Assembly: GCA_051880395.1 (NCBI GenBank)
Contig: JBJENW010000261.1
Coordinates: 1-9,661 of the forward strand
From: JBJENW01 sp051880395
GTDB taxonomy: Bacteria > Bacillota > Clostridia > Lachnospirales > Lachnospiraceae
Length of the DNA stretch: 9,661 nucleotides
Direction of reading: 5' to 3'
Below are positions 1 through 6,799 of this stretch, in pieces. The translations under genes and the position numbers were made by a program. Below the pieces are notes generated by a model, which was not told the origin of the DNA, did no database searches, and saw only the letters and a program-made list of their open reading frames with translations. Every line of letters begins with the position of its first letter. Position 1 is the stretch's first letter.

Positions 1-71
1 CCGCCCCCGCCTTGCGCACCCAGCCGAATTCCGGAAACTGTGTATCGGAAACGGTGGGTTGAGCTATTCAG
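1..71 (-). repeat. Truncated copy (E0) of the long palindromic repeat family
   Basis: The left edge of the window lies inside a third copy of the repeat found complete at 238-627 and 4583-4971. Bases 24-65 match the reverse complement of 244-285 at about 37 of 42 positions. Bases 1-69 also align with the right arm of the 4583-4971 copy (4903-4970), starting at the shared CCGCCCC and running through CCGGAAACTGTGTA to the terminal GGYTGAG. Only the outer part of one arm is visible. It is the arm type found on the left of E1 and on the right of E2, so E0 has the same orientation as E2 and the opposite orientation to E1. The outer boundary near 71 is approximate. Confidence 0.8.
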
Positions 72-237
72 TACACTGGAATTTCGCAAGATTTTTGTAG
101 TCTTTTATTCAGAAAAAGCAATACAAAACATACATATATTGGTCGAAACATTGTCTAAATATCCAAAAAAATGTTCCATACGGAATATTTTTATAAATTC
201 ACAAGTACGTTCCGTTTGCAACACTTTTTCACCCAAG
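72..237. other. AT-rich spacer between two repeat copies, no gene seen
   Basis: This stretch lies between repeat copies E0 and E1. I see no reading frame with a credible ribosome binding site or a recognisable protein. It contains a short inverted repeat (GTTCCATACGGAATAT near 173-188) and the 11-mer TTGCAACACTT at 216-226, which is discussed under the rejected items. Nothing else can be supported. Confidence 0.5.
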
Positions 238-627
238 AAACAGATCTCAGCCTACCGTTTCCAATACACAGTTTCCGGGATTCGGGCAGGCGCAGAACAC
301 GGGGCGGCATCTTACAGAGTGGCTTTGACAGAAATGATAGTAAGTTTTGACGGGCAGTTCTGCGATGCCTTTGCTGTTTTTTGATTGTTGAACAAACGGT
401 GCATTCTGTCCGCCCGGAAAAGAATCCGTTTTTGATTCTTAGCCGGGCGAACAGGATGTGCCGGTTGTCCAACCTTCAAAAAACAGCAAAAATAAAGCAT
501 CGCAGAACTGCCCGTCAAAACTTCCTTCATGTCTGTCTAGCCACACTGGAAGATGCCGCCCTGTGGTCTGTGCCTGCCCGAATCCTGGAAACGTCCGTAA
601 AGAAATCCCCCAGGCTGAGATCTGTTT
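238..627 (+). repeat. Long palindromic repeat E1 (about 390 bp imperfect hairpin)
   Basis: The two ends are a perfect 16-base inverted repeat: AAACAGATCTCAGCCT at 238-253 and its complement at 612-627. Inside, the arms stay complementary almost to the centre near 432. For example, the 27 bases at 342-368 are the exact reverse complement of 498-524, and the tip is CGCCCGG...AGAATC against GATTCT...CCGGGCG (411-449). The arms are unlike only in a short zone just inside the ends (about 254-272 against 592-611), which gives the element an orientation. Short open frames occur on both strands, but they follow from the palindrome and carry no recognised domain. No transposase is present, so the unit resembles a non-autonomous, MITE-like element or a very long structured RNA. 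Which of these applies is not decidable here. It ends about 180 bases upstream of potA. Confidence 0.85.
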
Positions 628-666
628 CGCCAAGCCACCCCCAAAGAGTAGTGGAGTCGATACCGT

Positions 667-719
667 TTCGGGTGGCCAACAAAGTACCGCCTGCAACGTT
701 TACGCTCATATAAAGTAAA
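667..719 (+). repeat. Dispersed 49-base segment, copy A, upstream of potA
   Basis: Bases 667-715 match the reverse complement of 9613-9661 at about 38 of 49 positions without gaps. The best conserved parts are TTCGGGT at the start and TGCAAC...TTACGC.CATATAAAG at the end. The 3' end can form a small hairpin, TTTAC (699-703) with GTAAA (715-719). The other copy keeps a hairpin at the same place with different bases. The segment reads towards potA and ends about 90 bases before its start codon. It may be a regulatory module or the end of another repeat family. Confidence 0.5.
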
Positions 720-747
720 ATAGTAATAATGTGGAAACTTAAGAAAA

Positions 748-776
748 GAAACTAGGAATTTCCATATAGGTATGAT
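748..776 (+). promoter_or_regulatory. Possible potA promoter
   Basis: TATGAT at 771-776 is a good -10 candidate 35 bases upstream of the potA start. The sequence about 17 bases further upstream (GAAACT, 748-753) is a poor -35 match, so the promoter may need an activator or may lie elsewhere. No repressor gene for the operon is adjacent. Confidence 0.3.
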
Positions 777-810
777 AAACTGAAAACAGAAAAAGATAAG
801 GGGGGGCAAT

Positions 811-1884
811 ATGAAAAAAGAACTCATCAATTTTATTGATATTTCAAAATCGTACGATCACAATCTGATTTTAGATGAATTTAATCTGACGGTACGGGAA
901 AATGAATTCGTCACTCTGCTCGGTCCGTCCGGATGCGGCAAAACGACAACCCTACGCCTGCTCGGTGGTTTTGAGACACCGGATGAGGGAAAGATTCTTT
1001 TTGACGGAGAGGATATCACAAATCTTCCGGCAAATAAGCGAAAATTAAATACCGTTTTTCAAAAATATTCCTTATTTCCGCATATGACGATCGCGGAAAA
1101 TATCGCATTTGGTTTAAAGATCAGTAAGAAAAGTAAATCCTACATCAAAGATAAAATTGACTATGCCCTGAAATTGGTAAATTTGGAGGGATACGGGGAC
1201 CGAACGGTCGATTCCATCAGCGGTGGTCAGCAGCAGCGGATCGCCATCGCGCGGGCAATCGTAAACGAACCGAAAGTGCTGCTTTTAGACGAACCGTTAG
1301 GAGCACTGGATTTAAAGCTGCGCCAAAATATGCAGTATGAACTGATTCGGCTAAAAGAGGAACTTGGCATCACCTTTTTATATGTCACTCACGACCAGGA
1401 AGAGGCACTTACCATGTCGGATTCCATCGTGGTCATGAATCAGGGCTATATCCAGCAGATCGGGACACCGGAAGAAATCTATAATGAACCGCAGAATGCC
1501 TTCGTCGCAGATTTTATCGGCTACAGCAATATTATCGACGGTCTGATGATCCACGATGAGCTCGTGGAAATCCTCGGCGTAAAAATGGCATGCGTGGATA
1601 AAGGTTTCGGAGAAAACAAACCCGTAGATGTCGTCATCCGCCCAGAAGATGTCGAACTGGTAAAACCAGAAGAAGGCTATATGACCGGAGATGTGATCTC
1701 TTTGATCTTTAAAGGCGTACATTATGAACTGGAAGTGCAGGCGAACGGCTACACTTGGATGGTGCATACAACAAAGTATGTTCCGGTGGGAACGCATGTG
1801 GGAATTCGCGTGATTCCGTTTAATATTCAGATCATGAACAAACCGGAATCCTCCGATGAAAAGGCGGTGGAAATCGATGAGTAG
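811..1884 (+). CDS. potA: Spermidine/putrescine ABC transporter ATP-binding protein PotA
   Basis: This is the cytoplasmic ATPase that powers polyamine uptake together with the PotB and PotC permeases and the PotD binding protein. The 357 residues show the full ABC set: Walker A GPSGCGKTT (38-46), Q-loop Q84 in VFQKYSLFP, signature SGGQQQR (137-143), Walker B LLLDEP (157-162) and H-loop H194. The Q-loop context and the acidic Walker B are typical of the PotA/MalK type importer ATPases. The C-terminal part (about 235-345, with VVIRPEDVEL) is the TOBE regulatory domain of this family. Length is normal. A very strong, G-rich ribosome binding site (AAGGGGGGG, 798-806) precedes the ATG. It is the first gene of a four-gene operon and overlaps potB by 8 bases. 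A related importer substrate cannot be excluded from this protein alone, but potB, potC and potD support polyamines. Confidence 0.95.
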   Translation: MKKELINFIDISKSYDHNLILDEFNLTVRENEFVTLLGPSGCGKTTTLRLLGGFETPDEGKILFDGEDITNLPANKRKLNTVFQKYSLFPHMTIAENIAFGLKISKKSKSYIKDKIDYALKLVNLEGYGDRTVDSISGGQQQRIAIARAIVNEPKVLLLDEPLGALDLKLRQNMQYELIRLKEELGITFLYVTHDQEEALTMSDSIVVMNQGYIQQIGTPEEIYNEPQNAFVADFIGYSNIIDGLMIHDELVEILGVKMACVDKGFGENKPVDVVIRPEDVELVKPEEGYMTGDVISLIFKGVHYELEVQANGYTWMVHTTKYVPVGTHVGIRVIPFNIQIMNKPESSDEKAVEIDE

Positions 1885-2707
1885 ATGGAAAAATTTAAAA
1901 ACACAACTTTTGGCTGGCCCTTATCTAATTTGGATCATCGGCTTTATTCTGCTCCCGATGCTCATGATCTTTCTGTACGCATTTACGAATTCCAACGGGA
2001 CCTTTTCCCTGCAGTATCTCTCTGCAATTACGACAAAAACAAATCTGCGTGCACTCGGATTATCGCTGAAACTCGGATTGATCGCAACGGGAATCTGCCT
2101 TTTGCTTTCTTACCCACTCGCCATGATCCTCAGCAGTTTTCATTTTAAACACCAGAATTTCGTCGTGTTTCTTTTCATGCTTCCGATGTGGATGAATTTT
2201 CTTTTGCGTATCATGGCGTGGAAACTGCTGCTTTCGAAAAACGGCGTGTTTAATTCCGTCTTACACACACTCGGTCTCGGCTCCATTGAAATTTTGTACT
2301 CGCCGACCGCCGTTGTACTCGGCATGATCTACGATTACCTGCCGTTTATGCTTTTGCCGATCTACAACTCCATGATGCGAATCCGAAAAGATATCATCGA
2401 GGCGGCAAAAGACCTCGGAGCGGGAAATCTTACGATCTTTTTCAAAATTATTCTGCCGCTTACCGTATCCGGTGTCATCAGTGGAATCGTCATGGTCTTT
2501 GTTCCGGCACTGACTTCTTTTGCGATCTCGGATATTCTTGGCGGCGGAAAAGTGCTTTTGGTCGGAAACGTGATCGAACAGGATTTCATGCAGGGGATGC
2601 AATGGAATGCCGGAAGTGCCCTGTCATTTGTTCTGATGATCTTTGTTTTGATCAGCATGACGTTTGTAAATCACTTTGACAAGGAAGGGGGAACTGTGAC
2701 ATGGTAA
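1877..2707 (+). CDS. potB: Spermidine/putrescine ABC transporter permease PotB
   Basis: This is the first of two inner-membrane permease subunits (MetI-like fold, BPD_transp_1 family) that form the polyamine channel with PotC. The 276-residue protein has about six hydrophobic spans (roughly 14-36, 62-86, 93-116, 140-165, 195-220, 247-267). The cytoplasmic EAA loop that docks onto PotA begins EAAKDLGAGNLTIFFKIILP at residues 175-194. I start it at the ATG at 1877, just inside the end of potA, because AAGGCGGTGG (1861-1870) is suitably spaced and the protein then begins MSRWKNLKTQLLAGPYL, as is usual in the family. An upstream in-frame ATG at 1856 would add seven residues but lacks a good site. 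The 8-base overlap with potA and 7-base overlap with potC indicate translational coupling. Confidence 0.93.
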   Translation: MSRWKNLKTQLLAGPYLIWIIGFILLPMLMIFLYAFTNSNGTFSLQYLSAITTKTNLRALGLSLKLGLIATGICLLLSYPLAMILSSFHFKHQNFVVFLFMLPMWMNFLLRIMAWKLLLSKNGVFNSVLHTLGLGSIEILYSPTAVVLGMIYDYLPFMLLPIYNSMMRIRKDIIEAAKDLGAGNLTIFFKIILPLTVSGVISGIVMVFVPALTSFAISDILGGGKVLLVGNVIEQDFMQGMQWNAGSALSFVLMIFVLISMTFVNHFDKEGGTVTW

Positions 2708-3498
2708 AAAAAGGCTTATCCCGCCTCTATATGGCATTGATCTTTCTGTTTTTATATTTACCGATTCTCGTACTGATCGTGCTGTCGTTTAACGATTCGA
2801 AGTCCAAGGTCTCGTGGGGCGGCTTTACTTTAAAATGGTACCGAAACTGTTTTCACGATGAGACGATCATGACCGCATTTTTCACAACCATTCAGATTAC
2901 ATTTGCGGCAGCGATTCTTTCCACCGTAATCGGAACCCTGGCCGCGATCGGAATCAGCGCGATGCGCGCCAAAAGCCGGGCGATCTATCTGGGTGCTACA
3001 AATATCCCGCTTTTAAACGCCGATATCGTCACCGGTATCTCCATGATGCTCTTATTTGTAAAATTTTTGGACCTTGGATTTGTGACCGTTTTGATCGCCC
3101 ACATTACCTTTAATATCCCGTATGTGATCTTAAATGTCCTTCCAAAACTAAAGGAGGCAAACAAGGCAACTTACGAGGCAGCGCTCGACTTAGGCGCCTC
3201 CCCTTTGTATGCATTTTATAAGGTGACCTGGCCGGAGATCCGCGCGGGTGTATTTTCCGGATTTCTCATGGCGGTCACGATGTCTTTGGATGACTTCAGT
3301 ATCACCTACTTTACAAAAGGTCCCGGTGTCAATACCCTTTCCACCATGCTCTACACCGAGCTGCGAAAAGGAATCAACCCGGAACTCTATGCTCTTTCGA
3401 CAATCTTATTTGGTGCCGTTTTCCTTCTATTATTCTTTATGAATTTTGATGTCAAAAAGGGGAAAAAACGGACGATGAAGGGAGGCGAGGCCGTATGA
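2701..3498 (+). CDS. potC: Spermidine/putrescine ABC transporter permease PotC
   Basis: This is the second permease subunit of the polyamine importer, partner of PotB. The 265 residues begin with a positively charged N-terminus (MVKKGLSRLY) and a first span at about 8-30, followed by about five more hydrophobic segments. The EAA loop is EAALDLGASPLYAFYKVTWP (159-178), the contact site for PotA. The segment SLDDFSITYFTKGPG (195-209) is characteristic of PotC-type permeases. The ATG at 2701 follows a strong site (AAGGAAGGGGG, 2681-2691) and overlaps the end of potB by 7 bases. The stop overlaps the potD start in a GTATGA arrangement. Length and composition are normal for the family. Confidence 0.93.
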   Translation: MVKKGLSRLYMALIFLFLYLPILVLIVLSFNDSKSKVSWGGFTLKWYRNCFHDETIMTAFFTTIQITFAAAILSTVIGTLAAIGISAMRAKSRAIYLGATNIPLLNADIVTGISMMLLFVKFLDLGFVTVLIAHITFNIPYVILNVLPKLKEANKATYEAALDLGASPLYAFYKVTWPEIRAGVFSGFLMAVTMSLDDFSITYFTKGPGVNTLSTMLYTELRKGINPELYALSTILFGAVFLLLFFMNFDVKKGKKRTMKGGEAV

Positions 3499-4568
3499 AA
3501 AAAAGATGTTTCCTTTTATTGAGCATATCCTTATTTTTTGTCTCCTGCCTTACCGCTTGCGAAAAAAACAACAAGCCGACCGAAAAGCAGGGGGAGACCC
3601 TTACGGTTTTAAACTACGGAAAATATTTCGACCCGGATGCCCTTCAGCAATTTGAAGACGAGACCGGCATCACCATAAAATACGAAGAATACGAAAGCCC
3701 GGAGGAAATGTATACCAAATACAAATCCGGTTCGATTGCCTACGATCTAATCTGTACCTCGGACTATATGATCGACCGCCTGATTCGGGAAGGCGAAGTG
3801 AAAAAATTGGATGCATCAAAACTTTCCAATTATGCGAATATCGACCCGGAAGTGCTTTCTCTTAGCAGCTCCTTTGACCCAGAGCAGTGCTATACGATTC
3901 CCTATTTTTATGGAACCGTCGGCATTTTATATAATAAAAAAATGGTCGATCCCTCTGAAGTGCAATCATGGGATATCCTGTGGAATCCCAAATATAAAAA
4001 TGAGATCATTCAGGAAAATTCTGTCCGGGACGCTTTTTTACCGGCGCAGAAAAAACTAGGATATTCCCTCAACAGCACAGATCGGAAAGAACTTCGAAAT
4101 GCACTGGATCTTTTGATCGAACAGAAACCTCTTGTCTATGCGTATATGGTCGATGAAACCGGCGATGAGATGATCGCAGAAAACGCGGCTCTTGCGGTCT
4201 TATATTCGGGCGAAGCTGCCTACGCAATGGATTTCAACGAGAATCTCGACTATGCCGTCCCAAAAGAAGGCTCGAATGTCTGGATCGACTCCTGGTTTCT
4301 GCCGAAAACCTGCAAAAATGAAACGGGCGCGCATGAATTTCTTGATTTTCTCTGCCGCGATGACATCGCCATGAAAAATTTTGACTATGTCTATTATACG
4401 TCTCCGATTCTCTCCGTAAAGGAAGAACAGGACGAAGAGACCAAGCAGGATGAGGTGATCAATCCGAGCAAAGAAACGCTCGACCGTTGCGAAGTATACC
4501 GCTCCCTCAGCGAAAAAGATTCGTCCTACTACAGCAACCTATGGCAGGAACTAAAATCCATCCAGTAA
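3495..4568 (+). CDS. potD: Polyamine-binding lipoprotein PotD (extracellular solute-binding protein)
   Basis: This is the substrate-capturing subunit of the importer, anchored outside the cell membrane. The N-terminus is a lipoprotein signal: MKKR, a hydrophobic stretch (6-19) and the lipobox LTAC with the modified cysteine at residue 22. The mature part is a two-lobe type binding protein, with VLNYGKYFDPDALQQFE (38-54), a TSDY motif (88-91) and PKEGSNVWIDSW (256-267). From memory of the E. coli PotD site, the serine/tyrosine pair and the Trp/Asp pair (here W263, D265) are retained. Two other contacts look changed: the aligned Glu appears to be D179 and one Trp appears to be Y237. Ligand preference among putrescine, spermidine and others is therefore open. 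Length of 357 residues is normal. Site GGGAGGCGAGG (3480-3490) precedes the ATG, which overlaps potC by 4 bases. The palindromic repeat E2 follows 14 bases after the stop. Confidence 0.92.
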   Translation: MKKRCFLLLSISLFFVSCLTACEKNNKPTEKQGETLTVLNYGKYFDPDALQQFEDETGITIKYEEYESPEEMYTKYKSGSIAYDLICTSDYMIDRLIREGEVKKLDASKLSNYANIDPEVLSLSSSFDPEQCYTIPYFYGTVGILYNKKMVDPSEVQSWDILWNPKYKNEIIQENSVRDAFLPAQKKLGYSLNSTDRKELRNALDLLIEQKPLVYAYMVDETGDEMIAENAALAVLYSGEAAYAMDFNENLDYAVPKEGSNVWIDSWFLPKTCKNETGAHEFLDFLCRDDIAMKNFDYVYYTSPILSVKEEQDEETKQDEVINPSKETLDRCEVYRSLSEKDSSYYSNLWQELKSIQ

Positions 4569-4582
4569 GCGAATGTTCAACG

Positions 4583-4971
4583 AACAGATCTCAGCCGGGG
4601 GATTCCTATGCGGACGTTTCCGGGATTCGGACAGGCGCAGGACACGGGGCGGCAGCTTCCAGAGGGGCCAGACAGAAATGAAGTCAAGTTGCGGATGGGC
4701 GGTTTTACGATGCTTTATTTTTGCTGTTTTTTGAAGGTTGGACAAACGGCACATGTTGTTCGCCCGGCTAAGAATCAAAAACGGATTCTTTTCCGGTCGG
4801 ACAACATGCACCATTTCTCCAACAATCAAAAAACAACAAAGGCATCGTAAAACCACCCATCCGAACTTACTAACATTTCTGTCAAGGCCCCTCTGGAAGC
4901 TACCGCCCCGTGTCCTGCGCCTGTCCGAATCCCGGAAACTGTGTACTGAAAACGATAGGCTGAGATATTTC
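4583..4971 (-). repeat. Long palindromic repeat E2, inverted relative to E1; probable bidirectional terminator
   Basis: This is a second full copy of the repeat at 238-627, in the opposite orientation: its left arm matches the right arm of E1 and its right arm matches the left arm of E1. The ends are AACAGATCTCAGCC (4583-4596) and GGCTGAGATATTT (4958-4970), slightly decayed. The arms pair through the middle, for example 4692-4713 with 4842-4863, and the tip is CGCCCGGCTAAGAATC (4761-4776) folding back on GGATTCTTTTCCGG. The copy fills almost exactly the gap between the convergent genes potD (stop 4568) and the HxlR gene (stop 4999). Its transcripts from either side would form a very stable hairpin, so it could end or stabilise both messages. 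That role is inferred. Confidence 0.85.
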
Positions 4972-4998
4972 TCGTCAAATCCCCCAATTGTCCTTTTA

Positions 4999-5325
4999 TT
5001 ATTTAAGAATGGATTTGTAATAGTTTCCGAAATCAGCAAGTGCGTCGATCACAGGCAGCATTGTCCGCCCGAGATCTGTCAGCCCATACTCGACCCTTTG
5101 GGGCACTTCCTGATAATCGTGACGATAGACAATTCCATCCTCGATCATCTGCCGCAGACTGTCGGTCAACACCTTATGCGAAATTCCATCCAGATCTCTC
5201 AGCAATTCATTGAACCTCCAAGGACGTCCTTTCAGATTTCGCAGAATCAAAAGTTTCCATTTTCCACCGATCAATGAGACGGCAGTTGCTACCGGGCAAT
5301 CCGGTAATTCATTTTTTGTTTTCAT
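4999..5325 (-). CDS. HxlR-family winged-helix transcriptional regulator
   Basis: This is a small DNA-binding regulator of the HxlR family (relatives include YodB and HypR of Bacillus), which often respond to electrophiles or oxidants. The 108 residues carry the family hallmarks: CPVATAVSLIGGKWKLLIL (10-28), the recognition region RFNELLRDLDGISHKVLTD (37-55), the wing segment RHDYQEVPQRVEYGLTDLG (68-86), and a C-terminal dimer helix. The N-terminal Cys10 sits where redox-sensing cysteines are found in family members, so thiol sensing is possible but unproven. I start at the ATG at 5325, 10 bases after GAGGG. An ATG at 5334 is only one base from that site, and a TTG at 5367 has no site. It is divergent from the cupin gene, the usual layout for a regulator and its target. 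Repeat E2 lies just past its stop. Confidence 0.88.
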   Translation of the reverse strand: MKTKNELPDCPVATAVSLIGGKWKLLILRNLKGRPWRFNELLRDLDGISHKVLTDSLRQMIEDGIVYRHDYQEVPQRVEYGLTDLGRTMLPVIDALADFGNYYKSILK

Positions 5326-5387
5326 ATTTTTCATTCCCTCGCAATTAGATGATAACATACATTCCAAAAAAATACATGGTTATAAAA

Positions 5388-5426
5388 AAGTGCGTACTTG
5401 TTTTTGTGTCTGTCTGGGAATACACT
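5388..5426 (+). promoter_or_regulatory. Probable promoter and HxlR operator for the cupin gene
   Basis: AAGTGCGTACTT (5388-5399) is an imperfect inverted repeat (AAGT...ACTT). It overlaps a possible -35 (TTGTTT, 5399-5404), followed 16 bases later by TACACT (5421-5426) as a possible -10. It lies between the divergent HxlR and cupin genes, where binding would block the cupin promoter. The position and symmetry suit an HxlR-type dimer. The exact site and the effect on the HxlR gene itself are inference. Confidence 0.4.
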
Positions 5427-5471
5427 ACAGTCAAGCGAAAAAAAATGCAAAAATTTATGGAGGTGCATACT

Positions 5472-5825
5472 ATGGCAAATTACACGAAAACAACGATTGG
5501 AAACGAAGGCAGAGTAGAACTTCACGAAACGCTTGCTTTAACCGGTGCTGAGGTCAGCATCAATCAGCTCCCTGCAGGTGCCTGTGTCCCATTCGTTCAT
5601 TCGCACAAGAACAATGAAGAAATTTACGGAATCCTTTCCGGTAAAGGAAAAGCTGTGATTGACGCTGAAGAAATTGCGCTTTGTGCAGGCGATTGGTTAA
5701 AGATTACTCCCGCAGCAAAACGGCAGTTCTTTGCAGCAAAAGACTCTGGAATCGTTTTTGTCTGCATTCAGGTAAAAGAAAATTCGCTGGATGGTTTCAC
5801 AGCCGCCGATGCCGTGATGTGTTAA
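5472..5825 (+). CDS. Small single-domain cupin protein
   Basis: This is a 117-residue beta-barrel cupin of unknown reaction. Cupin motif 1 is clear: H43 and H45 in VHSHKNNEE, E50, and G57 after six residues, matching HxH(x)4E(x)6G. Motif 2 (GDWLKITPAAKRQFF, 73-87) is present, but the usual metal-binding histidine is replaced by glutamine (Q85) and the usual glycine after the proline by alanine. The metal site is therefore incomplete or altered. The start at 5472 has an ideal GGAGGT site (5459-5464). A longer frame from 5349 would run through the promoter region and has no family support. The gene is divergent from the HxlR regulator, which probably controls it. Its 3' end overlaps the convergent ATPase gene by 29 bases. 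A detoxification or small-molecule sensing role is plausible but not shown. Confidence 0.88.
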   Translation: MANYTKTTIGNEGRVELHETLALTGAEVSINQLPAGACVPFVHSHKNNEEIYGILSGKGKAVIDAEEIALCAGDWLKITPAAKRQFFAAKDSGIVFVCIQVKENSLDGFTAADAVMC

Positions 5826-6645
5826 TCTCATCCTCAAACTCATCCGCGTGCTTTTTGAAGAAATCATAGAAATATTTTACATTTTCCAGTTCACTCCATT
5901 TGCAGACATCATACTCTTTCGTATCTAAATTATAGATCTTGGTATTCAGTGTCCCCAGCATAAAGGGCGAATGGGTAGCGATAATAAATTGACAGCACAA
6001 CAGACGTGCCATTTTATTAATTTCTTCTGCCAGTCGAACCTGATTTGCCGGAGACAGTGATACCTCCGGCTCATCCAACAGATATAGTGCATCCGGCTGT
6101 AGATATTCATCAAAATACTGTAAAGAAGTTTCTCCATTGGAGTACTTCTCCTGTCCAAATTCCACATACTCCTGCTGTCTACAGCCTTCTTTTGAAGTCA
6201 AAAAGTCTCTTGCCTCTTTATATGTCATCCCATTCTGCACATAATCATAAAGCATCCCCTCGGATAAAACCTGCCTCTGCTGCACTTTCTTGATATTGTA
6301 AAGAATATCCTCACTCTTGATGTATCTGCTATTGGGGGGAATTTCCTGAAAAGTTCTCCCATCTTCATCCTCCCCATAGCTGAAAGAGCATTCCTCGGAA
6401 AATGCCCCACAATAGTCAACCGCTCCAAAAGAGTTGCTGGTGGCATATTCTTTTCCCTTTAGTTTTAACTTATTTGCAATAATATTTAAAATCGTTGACT
6501 TCCCAGATCCATTATTTCCATAAAGAACCGTTATAGGCGAAAACACAAACGGTTCCATGTCTTTACCTCGAAAAACATTGTATGGGTAGATATTCGGGTT
6601 CGTTACTTCTTTTTCACTTAATTTAAAACTGCTTAAGTAGATCAT
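5797..6645 (-). CDS. Stand-alone AAA/ABC-type ATPase (predicted ATPase, AAA_21/AAA_23 like)
   Basis: This is a 282-residue soluble P-loop ATPase with ABC-type architecture. It has Walker A GNNGSGKST (43-51), an ABC-signature-like YSNGETS (168-174), Walker B ALYLLDEPEVSLSP (186-199) with catalytic E192, and the switch histidine H225 in IIATHSPFM. No membrane, nuclease or substrate domain is fused to it. It belongs to the widespread group of small predicted ATPases related to the RecF/OLD heads, whose function is mostly unknown. Start ATG at 6645 follows GAAGGA on the minus strand. No partner gene lies beside it, so it is not a recognisable two-gene defence system. The last ten or so codons (EINTSRHRRL) run into the end of the convergent cupin gene, so this tail may not be ancestral. 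Confidence 0.85.
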   Translation of the reverse strand: MIYLSSFKLSEKEVTNPNIYPYNVFRGKDMEPFVFSPITVLYGNNGSGKSTILNIIANKLKLKGKEYATSNSFGAVDYCGAFSEECSFSYGEDEDGRTFQEIPPNSRYIKSEDILYNIKKVQQRQVLSEGMLYDYVQNGMTYKEARDFLTSKEGCRQQEYVEFGQEKYSNGETSLQYFDEYLQPDALYLLDEPEVSLSPANQVRLAEEINKMARLLCCQFIIATHSPFMLGTLNTKIYNLDTKEYDVCKWSELENVKYFYDFFKKHADEFEDEINTSRHRRL

Positions 6646-6799
6646 TCATATAATTCCTTCTCTCATAAACACTTTTATAGGTTATTTTCAATTCAATCAT
6701 TTCCAAATTCGTTACCTTTTTATTACGTTTCTTTTATTATCATAACATATACATTCCGGTCAGCCAACGCTGTTTTATCAAAAAACAACATACGGCAGC

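Noticed and set aside
216..226. TTGCAACACTT, also present in the reverse complement of the right-edge repeat
   Set aside because: The match does not extend on either side beyond a few bases, so it is probably chance and not a third copy of the 49-base segment.
312..713. Several overlapping open frames of 60-110 codons on both strands within repeat E1
   Set aside because: They follow from the palindrome: similar peptides such as MLYFCCFLKVGQ appear from both arms and from E2. They lack credible ribosome binding sites and recognised domains, so they are treated as non-coding.
4597..4985. GGGGGATT near the left end of E2 and AATCCCCC just outside its right end
   Set aside because: In E1 the AATCCCCC motif is internal to the arm, not flanking. 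The external copy at about 4978-4985 may be coincidence and does not give a convincing target duplication.
4551..5277. Open frames in and around repeat E2, one of 162 codons on the minus strand and one of 179 on the plus strand
   Set aside because: They run across the repeat and into the HxlR gene or the end of potD in other frames. No homologous domain is visible.
5797..6645. The ATPase as part of a defence system (OLD/Septu-like)
   Set aside because: No nuclease, TOPRIM or partner gene is present on either side, and the protein has only the ATPase core.
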